Notes: a model not told the origin generated them from the letters alone. 64,000 bases of DNA from Saccharibacter floricola DSM 15669 (GCF_000378165.1 NZ_KB899336.1:164695-228694), one strand, 5' to 3'. Shown: positions 7,907 through 17,321, numbered from the stretch's first letter. Made by a program: numbers and translations.

Positions 7907-9631
7907 TCACCCCCAACAACGCGGCAAGTGGATGATAAATCGAGCACCATTGACCTCTCTCCCTCCCTCTGAAGAAGATGACACAGCATAGCGATTTTCT
8001 GCATAAAGATCACCTCCTAATACACGCACGATCTGGCGGCTAATGGCCAGCCCTAACCCAGAATGCTGCCCAAAATCTTCCGTTCCCGGGCGTTCGGAGT
8101 AAAAACGCTCAAAAATATTCTCAATCTTAGCAGGCGGAATGCCCGGGCCTTCATCTTCAATCACAATCTCAACAAAAGATGTTTTGCTCGCCTTCTTCCC
8201 CCTACGAGAAACATCACTTTGTTGGGGGTTTTCACTCCCGCACACCCGCACCGCAATCGTAACCACCCCTTTTTCTGGCGAGAAAGACAACGCGTTATTG
8301 ATCAAATTACGCAACACCTGCACCAGTCGGTCTTCTACCGCCCGCAAGCATAATTTACGTCCCTTTTTATCGGTCTTCAGGCGTAAGATCGGGTCTGTAT
8401 CGCGCCGGGTCGTTTGGTGCATCTCCACCAACACGTTCAGCAAGGGGACAATTTCCACACAACCGCGCTGGCCACGGCGCAAATCTCCTTCAACACGACT
8501 TGCATCTGAAATATCAGCAATAAGTCGCTCTAAGCGCCCCACATCGCCACTCACAATGTTCAAAAGCCGCTCGCGTGCAGCGGCGTCATGAATACGTGGC
8601 AATGTTTCTAAGGCCGAACGGATCGACGAAAGCGGGTTTTTAAGCTCGTGACTTACCTCAGCTGCAAAGCGCTCCGTGTCGTCCAGCCGCGCCCATAACG
8701 CCAATGTGCTAATCCGCAATGCCCGTGCTAAAGTGCCGATCTCGTCTTTTCTGTTCAAAAGACTTTGCGGCACACAATCCGCTCTTCCCTTCCCTGGTTC
8801 ACGCATGTCATGCGACGTTTTCACCAAACGCCGCAATGGCCGCGCAATGGTTGATGAGAGATAAAGTGAGAGCAGAACCGTCAAGCACAAAGACAGCAGC
8901 AGCAGCGATAGAATGGAAGAACGCACCGCAAACAAAGAACGGTCAATCTCTGGAGCATGCCGCGTGAGTTGAATCTCACCAATCGTCGCATTGCTGTCTG
9001 CTATAATCGGCTCCACCACCGTAATTACAAGCTCGTGTGTATCCGTCCTGCGAATATAGGGGGGCATCTCTACTTGCGTCGGCATTGACGATGATGAGCC
9101 TGCTAATGCAGCATCATCTGTGGAATTATCAAGAGGAACAGGCCCAGCGCTGGACGTAAGAGGCAAGCGCAGCAACACCCACGCATAAAACATATCGAAA
9201 ATATTATCGCGCGGCGGAGACCAGCGCTCAGGGCGCCCCGGAACCACGACACCACCCCGATCAAGGGGGAAATCACGCCGACTATCAACCAGCAAATGTC
9301 CATCCGGGCTATACAGACGTGCATGAGCGTTCAAGCTGGAATTCATCAGACTAGCCAATAAGGGGCTCGCCAAAGACGCTTCCAGCGCCACCTCATGACG
9401 ATCACCACGACGAACAGCCGACTCCCCTAGTGCTCCTGCATAAATATGCGCCTGCTCACGCAAAGCCGTCACATCTGCTTCTAACAAACTGGCTTGGAAT
9501 TGATTGATATAGAGCAGCATCCCCGCCAACAGCATGAGCGGGACAATGTTCACCAACAGAACACGCACAAGTAAGGGCGATACTTGCCGAGGGGAACGTA
9601 ACCAGCGAGGGAAAAGACGCCGTACCGTCAT
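7907..9631 (-). CDS. chvG: Sensor histidine kinase ChvG/ExoS type
   Basis: This 574-residue inner-membrane sensor kinase pairs with ChvI. An N-terminal membrane segment (residues about 22-44) and a second near residues 240-260 bracket a periplasmic domain of about 200 residues. HAMP follows, then the H-box EVSHELKNPLSS with the phospho-accepting His near residue 330. An N-box (RNLINNALSFSP), DEGPGIPP and GLGLAISR ATP-lid motifs complete the catalytic domain. In rhizobia and Agrobacterium the pair responds to acid and envelope stress. The matching regulator gene lies 88 bases upstream on the same strand, consistent with an operon. Signal sensed here is unknown. Confidence 0.92.
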   Translation of the reverse strand: MTVRRLFPRWLRSPRQVSPLLVRVLLVNIVPLMLLAGMLLYINQFQASLLEADVTALREQAHIYAGALGESAVRRGDRHEVALEASLASPLLASLMNSSLNAHARLYSPDGHLLVDSRRDFPLDRGGVVVPGRPERWSPPRDNIFDMFYAWVLLRLPLTSSAGPVPLDNSTDDAALAGSSSSMPTQVEMPPYIRRTDTHELVITVVEPIIADSNATIGEIQLTRHAPEIDRSLFAVRSSILSLLLLSLCLTVLLSLYLSSTIARPLRRLVKTSHDMREPGKGRADCVPQSLLNRKDEIGTLARALRISTLALWARLDDTERFAAEVSHELKNPLSSIRSALETLPRIHDAAARERLLNIVSGDVGRLERLIADISDASRVEGDLRRGQRGCVEIVPLLNVLVEMHQTTRRDTDPILRLKTDKKGRKLCLRAVEDRLVQVLRNLINNALSFSPEKGVVTIAVRVCGSENPQQSDVSRRGKKASKTSFVEIVIEDEGPGIPPAKIENIFERFYSERPGTEDFGQHSGLGLAISRQIVRVLGGDLYAENRYAVSSSSEGGREVNGARFIIHLPRCWG

Positions 9632-9719
9632 AATAAACGGCCCTCCAGAGCGAGGTCGGCATCTAAAACGCCCCTCTTTTGCAATTTAATGACGAACATA
9701 GACCGGCAGGATAGACAAA

Positions 9720-10469
9720 TCAGGACGCAATATCGCGATAACGATAGCCAACGCCATAAAGCGTTTCGATCTGATTGAAATCCTCATCTACCTGACGGAA
9801 TTTCTTCCTTACACGCTTGATATGACTATCAATTGTCCGGTCATCAACATAGATACTATCACCGTACGCGGCATCAATCAGTTGATCGCGTGATTTCACA
9901 AGGCCAGGCCGCACGACCAGTGCCTTAACCAGCAAAAATTCCGTTACCGTCAGGGCGACTTCCTTGTCGTTCCACAAGCATTGATGCCGTGCTTCATCCA
10001 ACGCCAACGGCCCACGCACAAGAATCGACCGCCCCGCCGTGCTGTCCCCCGTCACCTCAGCCTGACTGACTTCATGACGTCGCAACAAAGCACGGATCCG
10101 CTCAACAAGCAGACGGAGCGAAAAAGGTTTAGTAATATAATCATCCGCCCCAAGACGCAGCCCCATCAACTGGTCCATTTCTTCGTCTTTAGAGGTTAAG
10201 AAAATAACAGGCATATTAGAGCGTGTCCGCAAACGCTTGAGCAGCTCTATGCCATCCATACGGGGCATTTTGACGTCTAAAATCGCTAATGAGACAGGAC
10301 GAGATAACAGACCCTGCAAGGCGCTCTCACCATCCGTATAGGTATGCACCCCATAACCTTCCGCCTCTAGTGCCATTTGCACAGACGCTAAAATGTTACG
10401 ATCATCATCCACTAACGTGATAATAGGCGCTCCGCTCGCACGCCCATGCTGTTCGTCAGAATTTGGCAT
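9720..10469 (-). CDS. chvI: OmpR-family response regulator ChvI
   Basis: This 249-residue cytoplasmic response regulator has a receiver domain followed by an OmpR/PhoB winged helix. The acidic pocket is VDDD, the phospho-acceptor aspartate is in [10 protein letters not shown], the conserved Thr/Ser and Lys are in FLTSK and ITKPF, and the C-terminal effector domain has [18 protein letters not shown] at 10469 is preferred to upstream in-frame ATGs at 10490 and 10520 because AGGAG precedes it by 11 bases. It heads the chvI-chvG-rapZ run. Family and partnering are well supported by synteny. Confidence 0.92.
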   Translation of the reverse strand: MPNSDEQHGRASGAPIITLVDDDRNILASVQMALEAEGYGVHTYTDGESALQGLLSRPVSLAILDVKMPRMDGIELLKRLRTRSNMPVIFLTSKDEEMDQLMGLRLGADDYITKPFSLRLLVERIRALLRRHEVSQAEVTGDSTAGRSILVRGPLALDEARHQCLWNDKEVALTVTEFLLVKALVVRPGLVKSRDQLIDAAYGDSIYVDDRTIDSHIKRVRKKFRQVDEDFNQIETLYGVGYRYRDIAS

Positions 10470-10620
10470 TTTTATGGGGTCTCCTAACATAATCAAACAC
10501 AATATATATTTTAAAAGCACGCATTAAGAGATCACCCGTAGCATGAAAGCGCCTCAGACCAAATATCCCCTCAAGAGCTGTTTTTAGCCTTCCTCTCCCA
10601 TCGCTGTATGGCATATTCCT

Positions 10621-10648
10621 CTTGCTTTCAGGCTCATCATCATTATGT
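10621..10648 (+). promoter_or_regulatory. Possible RpoH (sigma-32) promoter upstream of grpE
   Basis: CTTG at 10621-10624 is followed after 17 bases by ATTATGT at 10642-10648. This matches the alphaproteobacterial heat-shock consensus CTTG-N17-CYTATNT in all but the first base of the -10. It lies about 65 bases before the grpE start. The match is by eye only. Confidence 0.4.
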
Positions 10649-10714
10649 CCTCTACGAAGGAAGGGTCATCCTGAAGGCCCATTTAAAAGGCACAAAACGC
10701 AATAGGGTCATATT

Positions 10715-11329
10715 ATGACAGAACAAAATCCTCATACAGAAACAGACGAAACTGCTGGCGCACGCGCCGCTGCAGAGGCTGCCGCAGCTCTTGATGAGCA
10801 AAAAGAAGGCGAAAAGCCTGCAGCTGATGCCTCACCAGAGGAGCGTATTGCGGCTCTGGAAGCAGAAGTCGAAGAGATGAAAAACCGCTGGCTCCGCTCT
10901 GAAGCAGATAATCAAAACCTGCGGACACGTGCGAAGCGCGATCTTGATGATGCCCGTCAATATGCCGTGCAAAAATTTGCACGCGATGTTGTCGAAGCAG
11001 CAGAGAATCTTCAACGCGGCGTTGCCTCTCTCCCCGAACCTAAAGAAGGGGAAGATAAAATCATCACCAGCATTCGCGAAGGGCTAGAAGGTACGGAGCG
11101 TTCCTTCCTTTCCATCCTTGAGCGCAACGGGATCACCCGTCAGGATGCTACAGGCCAGGCTTTCGATGCCAACCTTCACCAAGCAATGCAAGAAGTTGAA
11201 TCGCCTGACCATGCTCCAGGCCATGTTGTTCAAGCATGGACACCAACATGGATGCTCAAAGACCGCTTGCTGAAGCCCGCTATGGTTTTGGTTGCTAATG
11301 GTGATTCCAAGGGCAAAAAACCCGAGTAA
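10715..11329 (+). CDS. grpE: Nucleotide exchange factor GrpE
   Basis: This 204-residue cytoplasmic co-chaperone releases ADP from DnaK. Residues 1-45 are acidic and Ala/Glu-rich, as expected for the disordered tail. Residues about 45-100 form the long helix with heptad spacing, including RWLRSEADNQNLRTR. The C-terminal beta-rich domain shows GITRQDATGQAFDANLHQAM and the GHVVQAWTPTWMLKDRLLKPAMV ending typical of the family (here given as shorter parts of one segment near residues 165-195). AGGG precedes the ATG. dnaK and dnaJ are not in the window, so grpE stands apart from them. A possible heat-shock promoter lies upstream. Confidence 0.95.
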   Translation: MTEQNPHTETDETAGARAAAEAAAALDEQKEGEKPAADASPEERIAALEAEVEEMKNRWLRSEADNQNLRTRAKRDLDDARQYAVQKFARDVVEAAENLQRGVASLPEPKEGEDKIITSIREGLEGTERSFLSILERNGITRQDATGQAFDANLHQAMQEVESPDHAPGHVVQAWTPTWMLKDRLLKPAMVLVANGDSKGKKPE

Positions 11330-11360
11330 TCCCTTTTAAACGTTATGAAAGGCGGAGACG

Positions 11361-12332
11361 TTGGCCCATATCCTCGTCATTAAGCACGGTGCTTTAGGGG
11401 ATTTCTGTCAGGCCTTTAGTGCTTTTGCCACGCTCCGCCATCATTTCCCCTCAGATCATCTCACGTTACTCACCAGCAGCCCGTATCGCGCCTTGGCTGA
11501 ATGCTCGCCGTGGTTTGATGACGTGCTGGTGGACGATCGCCCGTCATGGACGCATTGGCGTCATCATATGTGGATTCGCCAGCTTCTCCGCCGCGTCGAT
11601 AAGGTTATTGACCTCCAAAACTCCGGTCGCACACAGTCCTATTTCCGCCTTGCTGGACGACCTGCTTGGTCGGGACAGCATGCGAAGAGTGACAACGCTC
11701 ATACCAATCCGCAGCGCCGTGCCATGCACGGCCTAGCACGCCAAAACGACCAGCTCCGCACGGCCGGCCTCACGCCCCTGCCACGTCATGTCCCCGATTG
11801 GCTTATAGCTGAAGGGCCCGCTCTCCCCCGTCCCTATGCTGTTCTCGTCCCCGGGGCAGCCGCCCATCGCCCAGCAAAGCGCTGGCCTGTCCGCCGTTTT
11901 GCTACACTCGTCCAATGGCTTGTTGAGCAGGGCATACAGCCTGTCATCGTCGGCGATGCTGCACAGCACGGGTTAGGCTCCTTCATCTGCAACACCGTGC
12001 CAAGCGCGCACGACCTAACTGGCCGGACATCTTTGCCAGAACTCGCCGGCCTGCTCCATCGTGCGGCTTTCGCGGTCGGGAATGATACGGGACCTATGCA
12101 TATGGCCGCCACAATGGACTGCCCCAGCCTCACTCTTTTCTCCCATGACAGTGACCCACGCCGTTGTGCACCATTATCTCTCACACCGGGCTATAGCCGC
12201 TCTCTTGTGACGCGTGACCTGGCCACCCTTTCAGCCGAGCGCGTGTGCCGCTACCTTCAAGACTGGACATTCCCCTTACTTAATCTTGAGCCGCAACAGA
12301 AAAGCGTGCAAAATATCTTAATGATCGGCTAG
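11361..12332 (+). CDS. Glycosyltransferase family 9 (heptosyltransferase-like)
   Basis: This 323-residue protein has the GT-B fold of ADP-heptose:LPS heptosyltransferases. It opens with HILVIKHGALGDF, the family's N-terminal nucleotide-sugar loop, and carries VPGAAAHRPAKRWP near residue 170. NDTGPMHMAA near residue 245 is the C-terminal donor-binding signature. It would act on the cytoplasmic face of the inner membrane, adding a sugar to the lipopolysaccharide core. The start is TTG at 11361, preceded by GGCGGAG; no ATG gives a better N-terminus. It is sandwiched between grpE and thrS with no other LPS gene nearby. The sugar donor is not predictable. Confidence 0.85.
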   Translation: MAHILVIKHGALGDFCQAFSAFATLRHHFPSDHLTLLTSSPYRALAECSPWFDDVLVDDRPSWTHWRHHMWIRQLLRRVDKVIDLQNSGRTQSYFRLAGRPAWSGQHAKSDNAHTNPQRRAMHGLARQNDQLRTAGLTPLPRHVPDWLIAEGPALPRPYAVLVPGAAAHRPAKRWPVRRFATLVQWLVEQGIQPVIVGDAAQHGLGSFICNTVPSAHDLTGRTSLPELAGLLHRAAFAVGNDTGPMHMAATMDCPSLTLFSHDSDPRRCAPLSLTPGYSRSLVTRDLATLSAERVCRYLQDWTFPLLNLEPQQKSVQNILMIG

Positions 12333-12409
12333 ACTACGCCGCTTGTGAGGAAACTTCCGACCTCCTCGCCCATTTTTATCGATAACATCCTCAACCAAGG
12401 AGCGCCTTC

Positions 12410-14356
12410 ATGCCTGCCATTACGTTGCCCGATGGAAGTATCCGAACCTTCGACGGGACAGTAACTGGCACGACGATTGCCAGCTCCATTGGTGCCGGCC
12501 TCGCCCGTGCAGCTCTTGCCATGGAGGTTGATGGGAAGCTTGTCGATATCGCAACGCCCATCGAAAACGACGCACAGGTGCGTTTCATCACACGTAAGGA
12601 CGATGAAGCCCTTGAGATGATTCGTCATGATGCGGCCCACGTTCTTGCAGAAGCTGTGCAAACCCTGTGGCCAGAAACGCAGGTCACCATTGGGCCAAGC
12701 ATTAAAGACGGCTTTTATTACGATTTTGCGCGCGACAAGCCTTTCACACCCGATGATTTTGCCGCCATTGAAAAGAAAATGGCCGAACTCATCACCAAGG
12801 ACACCGACTTTACCCGTGAAGTCTGGGATCGCGATGAAGCCATCCGTTTTTTTGAAAAAAATGGGGAACATTTTAAAGCGGAATTAATTCGCGATCTCCC
12901 CGAAGATGAGGTCATCTCCATCTACCGTCAGGGGGAATGGCTGGATCTCTGCCGTGGCCCTCATCTGCGCAGCACAGCCGATGTTGGTAACGCCTTTAAA
13001 CTAATGCGCGTAGCAGGAGCCTATTGGCGCGGTGACCATCGCAACCCCATGCTGACCCGTATTTACGGCACGGCATGGCGCGATAAGAAAGAGCTGAAGG
13101 CCTATTTACAGCGCCTAGAAGAGGCCGAAAAGCGCGACCATCGCCGCATTGGCCGTGATATGGACCTCTTCCATATTCAAGAAGAAGCGGTAGGGCAGAT
13201 TTTCTGGCATCAAAAGGGCTGGCGCCTTTACTCCACCGTGCAAGATTATATGCGCCGCATTCAAGAGCGCTATGAGTACCAAGAAGTGCGCACGCCACAG
13301 CTGGTTGACCGCGCTCTTTGGGAAGCCTCAGGCCATTGGGATAAATATCGCGAGCATATGTTCATCGCCACAGTGGAAGATGAAGATAAAACCCTCGCGC
13401 TCAAGCCCATGAACTGCCCCTGCCATGTGCAGATTTTCCGCCACGGGCTACGCTCTTACCGCGAGCTTCCTTTGCGTATGGCAGAATTCGGCGCTTGCCA
13501 TCGTTACGAACCCTCAGGCTCTTTACACGGCATTATGCGTGTGCGCGGCTTTACCCAAGACGACGCCCATATCTTCTGCACGGATGATCAAATTGCCGAG
13601 GAAACCGCTCGTTTCGTCACGATGCTCGGCGAAGTATATAAAGATTTCGGCTTTGAAAGCTTCCGCGTTAAATTCTCCGATCGTCCTGAAACACGCGCTG
13701 GGTCTGACGAGGTATGGGATCGCGCTGAAGGCTCTCTCAAACGCGCGTGCGAGATGGTCGGCGTCGACTATGAGCTTAACCCCGGCGAAGGGGCTTTCTA
13801 CGGCCCTAAATTAGAGTTCGTCTTGACCGATGCTATTGGTCGTGACTGGCAGTGCGGCACCCTTCAGGTGGATTACGTCTTGCCGGAGCGTCTGGATGCT
13901 TCTTACATTGGCGAAGATAGCGCCCGCCATCGCCCCGTCATGCTTCACCGCGCTATTTTGGGAAGTTTTGAGCGCTTTTTGGGCATTCTTATCGAGCAAT
14001 ATGCTGGGAAATTCCCGCTCTGGCTGGCCCCCACACAAGTCGTTGTCGCCAGCATTGTAACCGATGCTGCGGATTACGCTCGTGACGTGGCCCAACAGCT
14101 CCGTCAGGCAGGCCTGCATGTTGAAACCGATACACGCAATGAGAAAATCAATGCGAAAGTACGTGAGCATAGCTTAGCGCGCGTGCCCGTGATTCTTGTC
14201 GTTGGTCGCCGTGAAGCAGAGGAGCAAACTGTTAGTATGCGCCGCCTTGGCGACCAAGCTCAGAAGGTTATGCCACTTGCAGAAGCCGTCACAACCTTAA
14301 GCTCTGAAGCATTAGCTCCAGATATTGCTCGCAAAAAGAATGCACTAAAGCCTTAA
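12410..14356 (+). CDS. thrS: Threonyl-tRNA synthetase
   Basis: This 648-residue class II aminoacyl-tRNA synthetase charges tRNA-Thr. Domains run in the usual order: TGS (residues 1-62), the editing domain with the HxxxH of [10 protein letters not shown] near residue 70, catalytic domain from about 245, and an anticodon-binding domain from about 540. Catalytic-site zinc ligands are visible in MNCPCH, motif 2 in [12 protein letters not shown] and motif 3 in [17 protein letters not shown] nine bases upstream supports the ATG. The order thrS then infC is conserved in many bacteria; a 117-base leader with a hairpin separates them here. Confidence 0.97.
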   Translation: MPAITLPDGSIRTFDGTVTGTTIASSIGAGLARAALAMEVDGKLVDIATPIENDAQVRFITRKDDEALEMIRHDAAHVLAEAVQTLWPETQVTIGPSIKDGFYYDFARDKPFTPDDFAAIEKKMAELITKDTDFTREVWDRDEAIRFFEKNGEHFKAELIRDLPEDEVISIYRQGEWLDLCRGPHLRSTADVGNAFKLMRVAGAYWRGDHRNPMLTRIYGTAWRDKKELKAYLQRLEEAEKRDHRRIGRDMDLFHIQEEAVGQIFWHQKGWRLYSTVQDYMRRIQERYEYQEVRTPQLVDRALWEASGHWDKYREHMFIATVEDEDKTLALKPMNCPCHVQIFRHGLRSYRELPLRMAEFGACHRYEPSGSLHGIMRVRGFTQDDAHIFCTDDQIAEETARFVTMLGEVYKDFGFESFRVKFSDRPETRAGSDEVWDRAEGSLKRACEMVGVDYELNPGEGAFYGPKLEFVLTDAIGRDWQCGTLQVDYVLPERLDASYIGEDSARHRPVMLHRAILGSFERFLGILIEQYAGKFPLWLAPTQVVVASIVTDAADYARDVAQQLRQAGLHVETDTRNEKINAKVREHSLARVPVILVVGRREAEEQTVSMRRLGDQAQKVMPLAEAVTTLSSEALAPDIARKKNALKP

Positions 14357-14367
14357 TCAGTCTCCCT

Positions 14368-14402
14368 CATAGCCCTTGCACCGTTGTCGTAGCAGGGCTA
14401 TG
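14368..14402 (+). promoter_or_regulatory. Stem-loop in the thrS-infC intergenic leader
   Basis: CATAGCCCT at 14368-14376 and AGGGCTATG at 14394-14402 form a perfect 9-bp inverted repeat around a 17-base loop. No T-run follows, so it is not a classical terminator. It could be an mRNA-processing or attenuation element ahead of infC; function is not shown by the sequence. Confidence 0.4.
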
Positions 14403-14462
14403 AATCGTAGAGAATTGTAATACCCTGCTTGGAGTCTTTCTGAACAGGGACGACATAGTGAC

Positions 14463-14476
14463 AGGAGTTGACCATA
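14463..14476 (+). promoter_or_regulatory. Ribosome-binding site and AUA start of infC
   Basis: AGGAG at 14463-14467 lies six bases before ATA at 14474-14476 and directly abuts TTG at 14468. Normal spacing therefore selects ATA as initiator. In Escherichia coli infC begins with AUU, and IF-3 represses its own translation by rejecting non-canonical starts. Confidence 0.65.
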
Positions 14477-15028
14477 GCTAGACCGCCGTTTAACGCCGCC
14501 CCTCAACGTGATGGGCCGCGCGTCAATGAAGAGATCCGAGTGCCGCAGGTTCGTGTCATCGACGCTGATGGCGAAATGATTGGTATCATGCCGACCCGTG
14601 ACGCCCTGTCGCGTGCTTTCTCTGCCGGGCTCGATCTTCTAGAAATCAGCCCGACGGCTGAACCTCCCGTAGCTAAAATTCTCGACTACGGTAAGTTTAA
14701 GTACGAACAGCAGAAAAAGCGCAACGAAGCGCGCAAAAAGCAAAAGGTCATTGAGATCAAGGAAGTTAAGGTGCGCCCAGGCACGGGTGAACATGACTTC
14801 ATGACCAAGGCCAAAGCCGTACAGTCGTTTCTTGAAGATGGTGATAAAGTGAAGGTTTCTCTTCGCTTTAAAGGCCGCGAAGTCGCCCATCAGGATCTTG
14901 GCTACAAGATGATGGAGCGTATCCGTGAAGCTACCGCGGATATTGCTAAAGCTGAGCAGCGCCCTCGTCTTGAAAACCGCCAAATGATTATGATCTTGGC
15001 CCCGACAAAGACACGGGAAACAAAATAA
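14474..15028 (+). CDS. infC: Translation initiation factor IF-3
   Basis: This factor of about 184 residues binds the 30S subunit, blocks 50S joining and checks the initiator tRNA-start codon pairing. The N-terminal domain has NEEIRVPQVRVID and ISPTAEPPVAKILDYGKFKYEQ in adjoining parts. A Lys-rich linker (KKRNEARKKQK) follows, then the C-terminal domain with VKVRPGTGEHD and RFKGRE. Two starts are possible. TTG at 14468 has zero spacing from AGGAG, whereas ATA at 14474 has six bases and gives an (M)ARPPFN N-terminus like other alphaproteobacterial IF-3 proteins. A non-canonical start would allow the known infC autoregulation. rpmI and rplT do not follow; a terminator does. Confidence 0.95.
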   Translation: MARPPFNAAPQRDGPRVNEEIRVPQVRVIDADGEMIGIMPTRDALSRAFSAGLDLLEISPTAEPPVAKILDYGKFKYEQQKKRNEARKKQKVIEIKEVKVRPGTGEHDFMTKAKAVQSFLEDGDKVKVSLRFKGREVAHQDLGYKMMERIREATADIAKAEQRPRLENRQMIMILAPTKTRETK

Positions 15029-15080
15029 CCCTCCATTCTGCGCCTTCTCTCTGAATGAGGCGCTCTATCGCGGGTATTTA

Positions 15081-15117
15081 AAAACCCCTGCCACATCAGA
15101 CTGGCAGGGGTTTTTTC
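15081..15117. terminator. Bidirectional rho-independent terminator between infC and metF
   Basis: AACCCCTGCCA and TGGCAGGGGTT form a perfect stem, with A-residues on the left flank and TTTTTT on the right. It serves infC on the plus strand and metF, which ends at 15118, on the minus strand. Confidence 0.9.
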
Positions 15118-15969
15118 TTATCCTGGGAAATGCCCCAAAAGCCGGCTTACAGCCGCACACGTAGCACTTTGGTTGAGCGTATAGAAATGAAAATGATCTA
15201 CCCCCTCATCCAGTAATTTTTGGCACATACGGTCAGTCATCACCGCAGCAAGATGCGTGCGTACCGCCACGTCATCTTCTAACCCAGCAAAAAGATGACG
15301 TAAGTCTTGAGGAACCGACGCGCCGCACATTTCAGCAAAACCCCAAGCCTGTGCAGGATTGCTCAGTGGCAAAATACCCGGCACCACCGGTTTGGTCATG
15401 TTATGGGCGGCTAAACGATCACGAAAACGCAAGAAACGATCGGCTTGGAAAAAGAACTGCGTAATCGCCCGATCTGCTCCCGCATCGAATTTACGCTTCA
15501 AGTTATCAAGGTCAGCTTCCGGGCTTTGAGCTTCTGGATGTGTTTCTGGATAAGCCGCAACGGAAATCTCAAAAGGAGCAATTTTTTTCAGCCCCGCAAC
15601 CAGCTCAGCCGCATTCCGGTAGCCTTGTGGATGCGGCTCAAACGACCGTGATTTGCCCTCAACTGGCCGTGGATCACCACGCAGCGCCACAATATGACGC
15701 ACGCCACTGTCCCAATAAGCCCGCGCTACGTCATCCACTTCACCCTTGGACGCATCAACACAAGTCAAATGACCGGCCATTGGTACAGAAACAAGCCCAA
15801 CCATATCACGCAGTGTTTTAAGTGTACGCTCCTGCGTGCTTCCACCCGCACCATAGGTCACGGACATAAATTTAGGGTCCAGCCCTGCAAGAGTTTGCGC
15901 TGTTTGCAGCAGCTTAGCGGCACCCTTTTCCGTTTTAGCGGGAAAGAACTCGAATGAAATCTTAGGCAT
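15118..15969 (-). CDS. metF: 5,10-methylenetetrahydrofolate reductase
   Basis: This 283-residue cytoplasmic FAD enzyme makes 5-methyl-tetrahydrofolate for methionine synthesis. It begins with KISFEFFPAKTEKG, the family N-terminus carrying the catalytic glutamate. FMSVTYGAGGST, VALRGDP and QFFFQADRFLRF follow in the expected order, and it ends in LNQSATCAAVSRLL. Length is normal. It lies in a methionine block with an ArsR-methyltransferase gene upstream on the same strand and metE beyond, pointing to joint regulation of the methyl branch. Confidence 0.95.
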   Translation of the reverse strand: MPKISFEFFPAKTEKGAAKLLQTAQTLAGLDPKFMSVTYGAGGSTQERTLKTLRDMVGLVSVPMAGHLTCVDASKGEVDDVARAYWDSGVRHIVALRGDPRPVEGKSRSFEPHPQGYRNAAELVAGLKKIAPFEISVAAYPETHPEAQSPEADLDNLKRKFDAGADRAITQFFFQADRFLRFRDRLAAHNMTKPVVPGILPLSNPAQAWGFAEMCGASVPQDLRHLFAGLEDDVAVRTHLAAVMTDRMCQKLLDEGVDHFHFYTLNQSATCAAVSRLLGHFPG

Positions 15970-16105
15970 GCTACCGGTCTTCCTTTACATAAGCGCTCGT
16001 TGCGTCTCCTGAAAATTAGTTCAATCATGATCGGAAAAGAGAACCCTCAAAGCAGTACCCGCTGCCACTCCCTTCAGGGCTCTCACTCAGATTATATGTC
16101 CGCCT

Positions 16106-17062
16106 TTACGACGCCGTTGAACGAAGCTGACCAAGCCATAATTTGACCGTCAGCTCTCCTTCCAACGCCTCGGTTAAGACAAGGTCAAAGCCCGCTGCTT
16201 TAAACCACTCAGCCATCTGCTCATCACGAAACCCCAAATAAACGTGTGCATCACGCATCCGAAGCTCTTCTCGTTGATGAGCAGCGAAATCGACCAGCAA
16301 GAACTGTCCATCCGGCGCTAAAATACGCGCAGCTTCCGCAATCACCGCTGCAGGATGCTGCGCATACCGCAAGGCTTGATGCATAATGGCCAAATCAGCA
16401 GCATTTTCAGCCATTGGCAGGGCATAAAAATTCCCCTGACGGAGCTTAATCCCCTCACCAGAAGCCGTCTGTATATGCTCCAACTTCGCCCGGGCTAAAC
16501 GCAACATAGAAGGGCTGCGGTCAAAACCAACCGCACTCCGGGCAGTCCCTGCCAGCAGCTCCAACATCCGTCCCGTTCCGGTACCAATATCCACGAGGCA
16601 ATTCTTAAGCGAATCACCCAGTACCTGGCCAATAGCGGCTTCGACCTCCTTTTCCGACACATGCAAGGAGCGAATCGCATCCCACTCCGCTGCATGAACT
16701 TCAAACCAATCCTCTGCGGCCCCCATGCGCACATTACGCACGGCCTGAAGACGCTGCCGATCCGCTCGTACTAAGTCATCCTCCGCTTCCGATTCGGCTG
16801 GATGCCACTGATCCAGCGCCGCAAAAACGGGGTCGAGGTCTTTTTGCGCCCCTAAGGCCAAAAAAACCCAGCTCCCTTCTTTGCGACGCACCACGAGTTC
16901 TGCCTCAGCCAAGACTTTAACATGGCGAGACACACGCGGCTGGCTTTGACCCAGAACCTGGGCCAATTCCCCCACAGAAAGCTCCATCTCACGCAGAAGA
17001 CGTAAGATTCTTAAACGAGTCGGCTCAGCAAGAGCCTGAAAAATGATAAGCGCACGATCCAT
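16106..17062 (-). CDS. ArsR-family regulator fused to a SAM-dependent methyltransferase
   Basis: This 318-residue protein combines an N-terminal ArsR winged helix (residues about 1-80, with LAEPTRLRILRLL and QSQPRVSRHVKVL as recognition helix region) and a class I methyltransferase (from about 130). The SAM-binding motif is DIGTGTGRML near residue 147, followed by VGFDRSP. No cysteine metal-site motif of classical ArsR sensors is evident, so SAM or S-adenosylhomocysteine is a more likely ligand than arsenic. It lies between metF and divergent metE, a position seen in other alphaproteobacteria. A role in regulating methionine or SAM genes is inferred from context. Confidence 0.85.
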   Translation of the reverse strand: MDRALIIFQALAEPTRLRILRLLREMELSVGELAQVLGQSQPRVSRHVKVLAEAELVVRRKEGSWVFLALGAQKDLDPVFAALDQWHPAESEAEDDLVRADRQRLQAVRNVRMGAAEDWFEVHAAEWDAIRSLHVSEKEVEAAIGQVLGDSLKNCLVDIGTGTGRMLELLAGTARSAVGFDRSPSMLRLARAKLEHIQTASGEGIKLRQGNFYALPMAENAADLAIMHQALRYAQHPAAVIAEAARILAPDGQFLLVDFAAHQREELRMRDAHVYLGFRDEQMAEWFKAAGFDLVLTEALEGELTVKLWLGQLRSTAS

Positions 17063-17321
17063 AAGGGAGTATATATAACGACTTCATTATATGCGCAATA
17101 GGCTATTGACAGTTTTTAGGGAGCCTGTCAGTGCTTAATGCAGTCACGGTCGTGAAACGATTTTTTGGGAGTCACTTCACCGACCAAGACCCGACACACC
17201 CCTGTCGGTTCAGTATGGTTTTACAGGGCAAACGCCCTCCCTCTCTGTTCCGTTTCTCCCTACGGAGCGGAGCGGGAGGTGCCCTTTTCCTGCTGGCCGC
17301 TACGCCATGAGGCACACATAA
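17063..17321 (+). promoter_or_regulatory. Divergent regulatory region and structured metE leader
   Basis: This 259-base gap separates the ArsR-methyltransferase gene from metE. Next to the regulator is an AT-rich imperfect inverted repeat (ATATA...TATAT, about 17073-17094), a possible operator. Nearer metE are several potential hairpins: ACCGAC/GTCGGT (17179-17209), AGGGC-AAAC-GCCCT (17225-17238) and CTCC-CTAC-GGAG (17256-17267). GGGCA at 17226-17230 could instead pair with TGCCC at 17280-17284, an arrangement expected of a switch. No B12-box (GCCACTG-like) or other riboswitch core that I know is present. Confidence 0.45.

Noticed and set aside
7810..7950. Small minus-strand open frame with an AGAGG before its ATG, spanning the chvG-rapZ junction
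   Set aside because: It encodes 47 residues with no HprK motif or other recognisable pattern and overlaps both genes; it is most likely a chance frame.
17179..17300. B12 riboswitch upstream of metE
   Set aside because: The leader lacks the B12-box and the rest of the cobalamin aptamer core.
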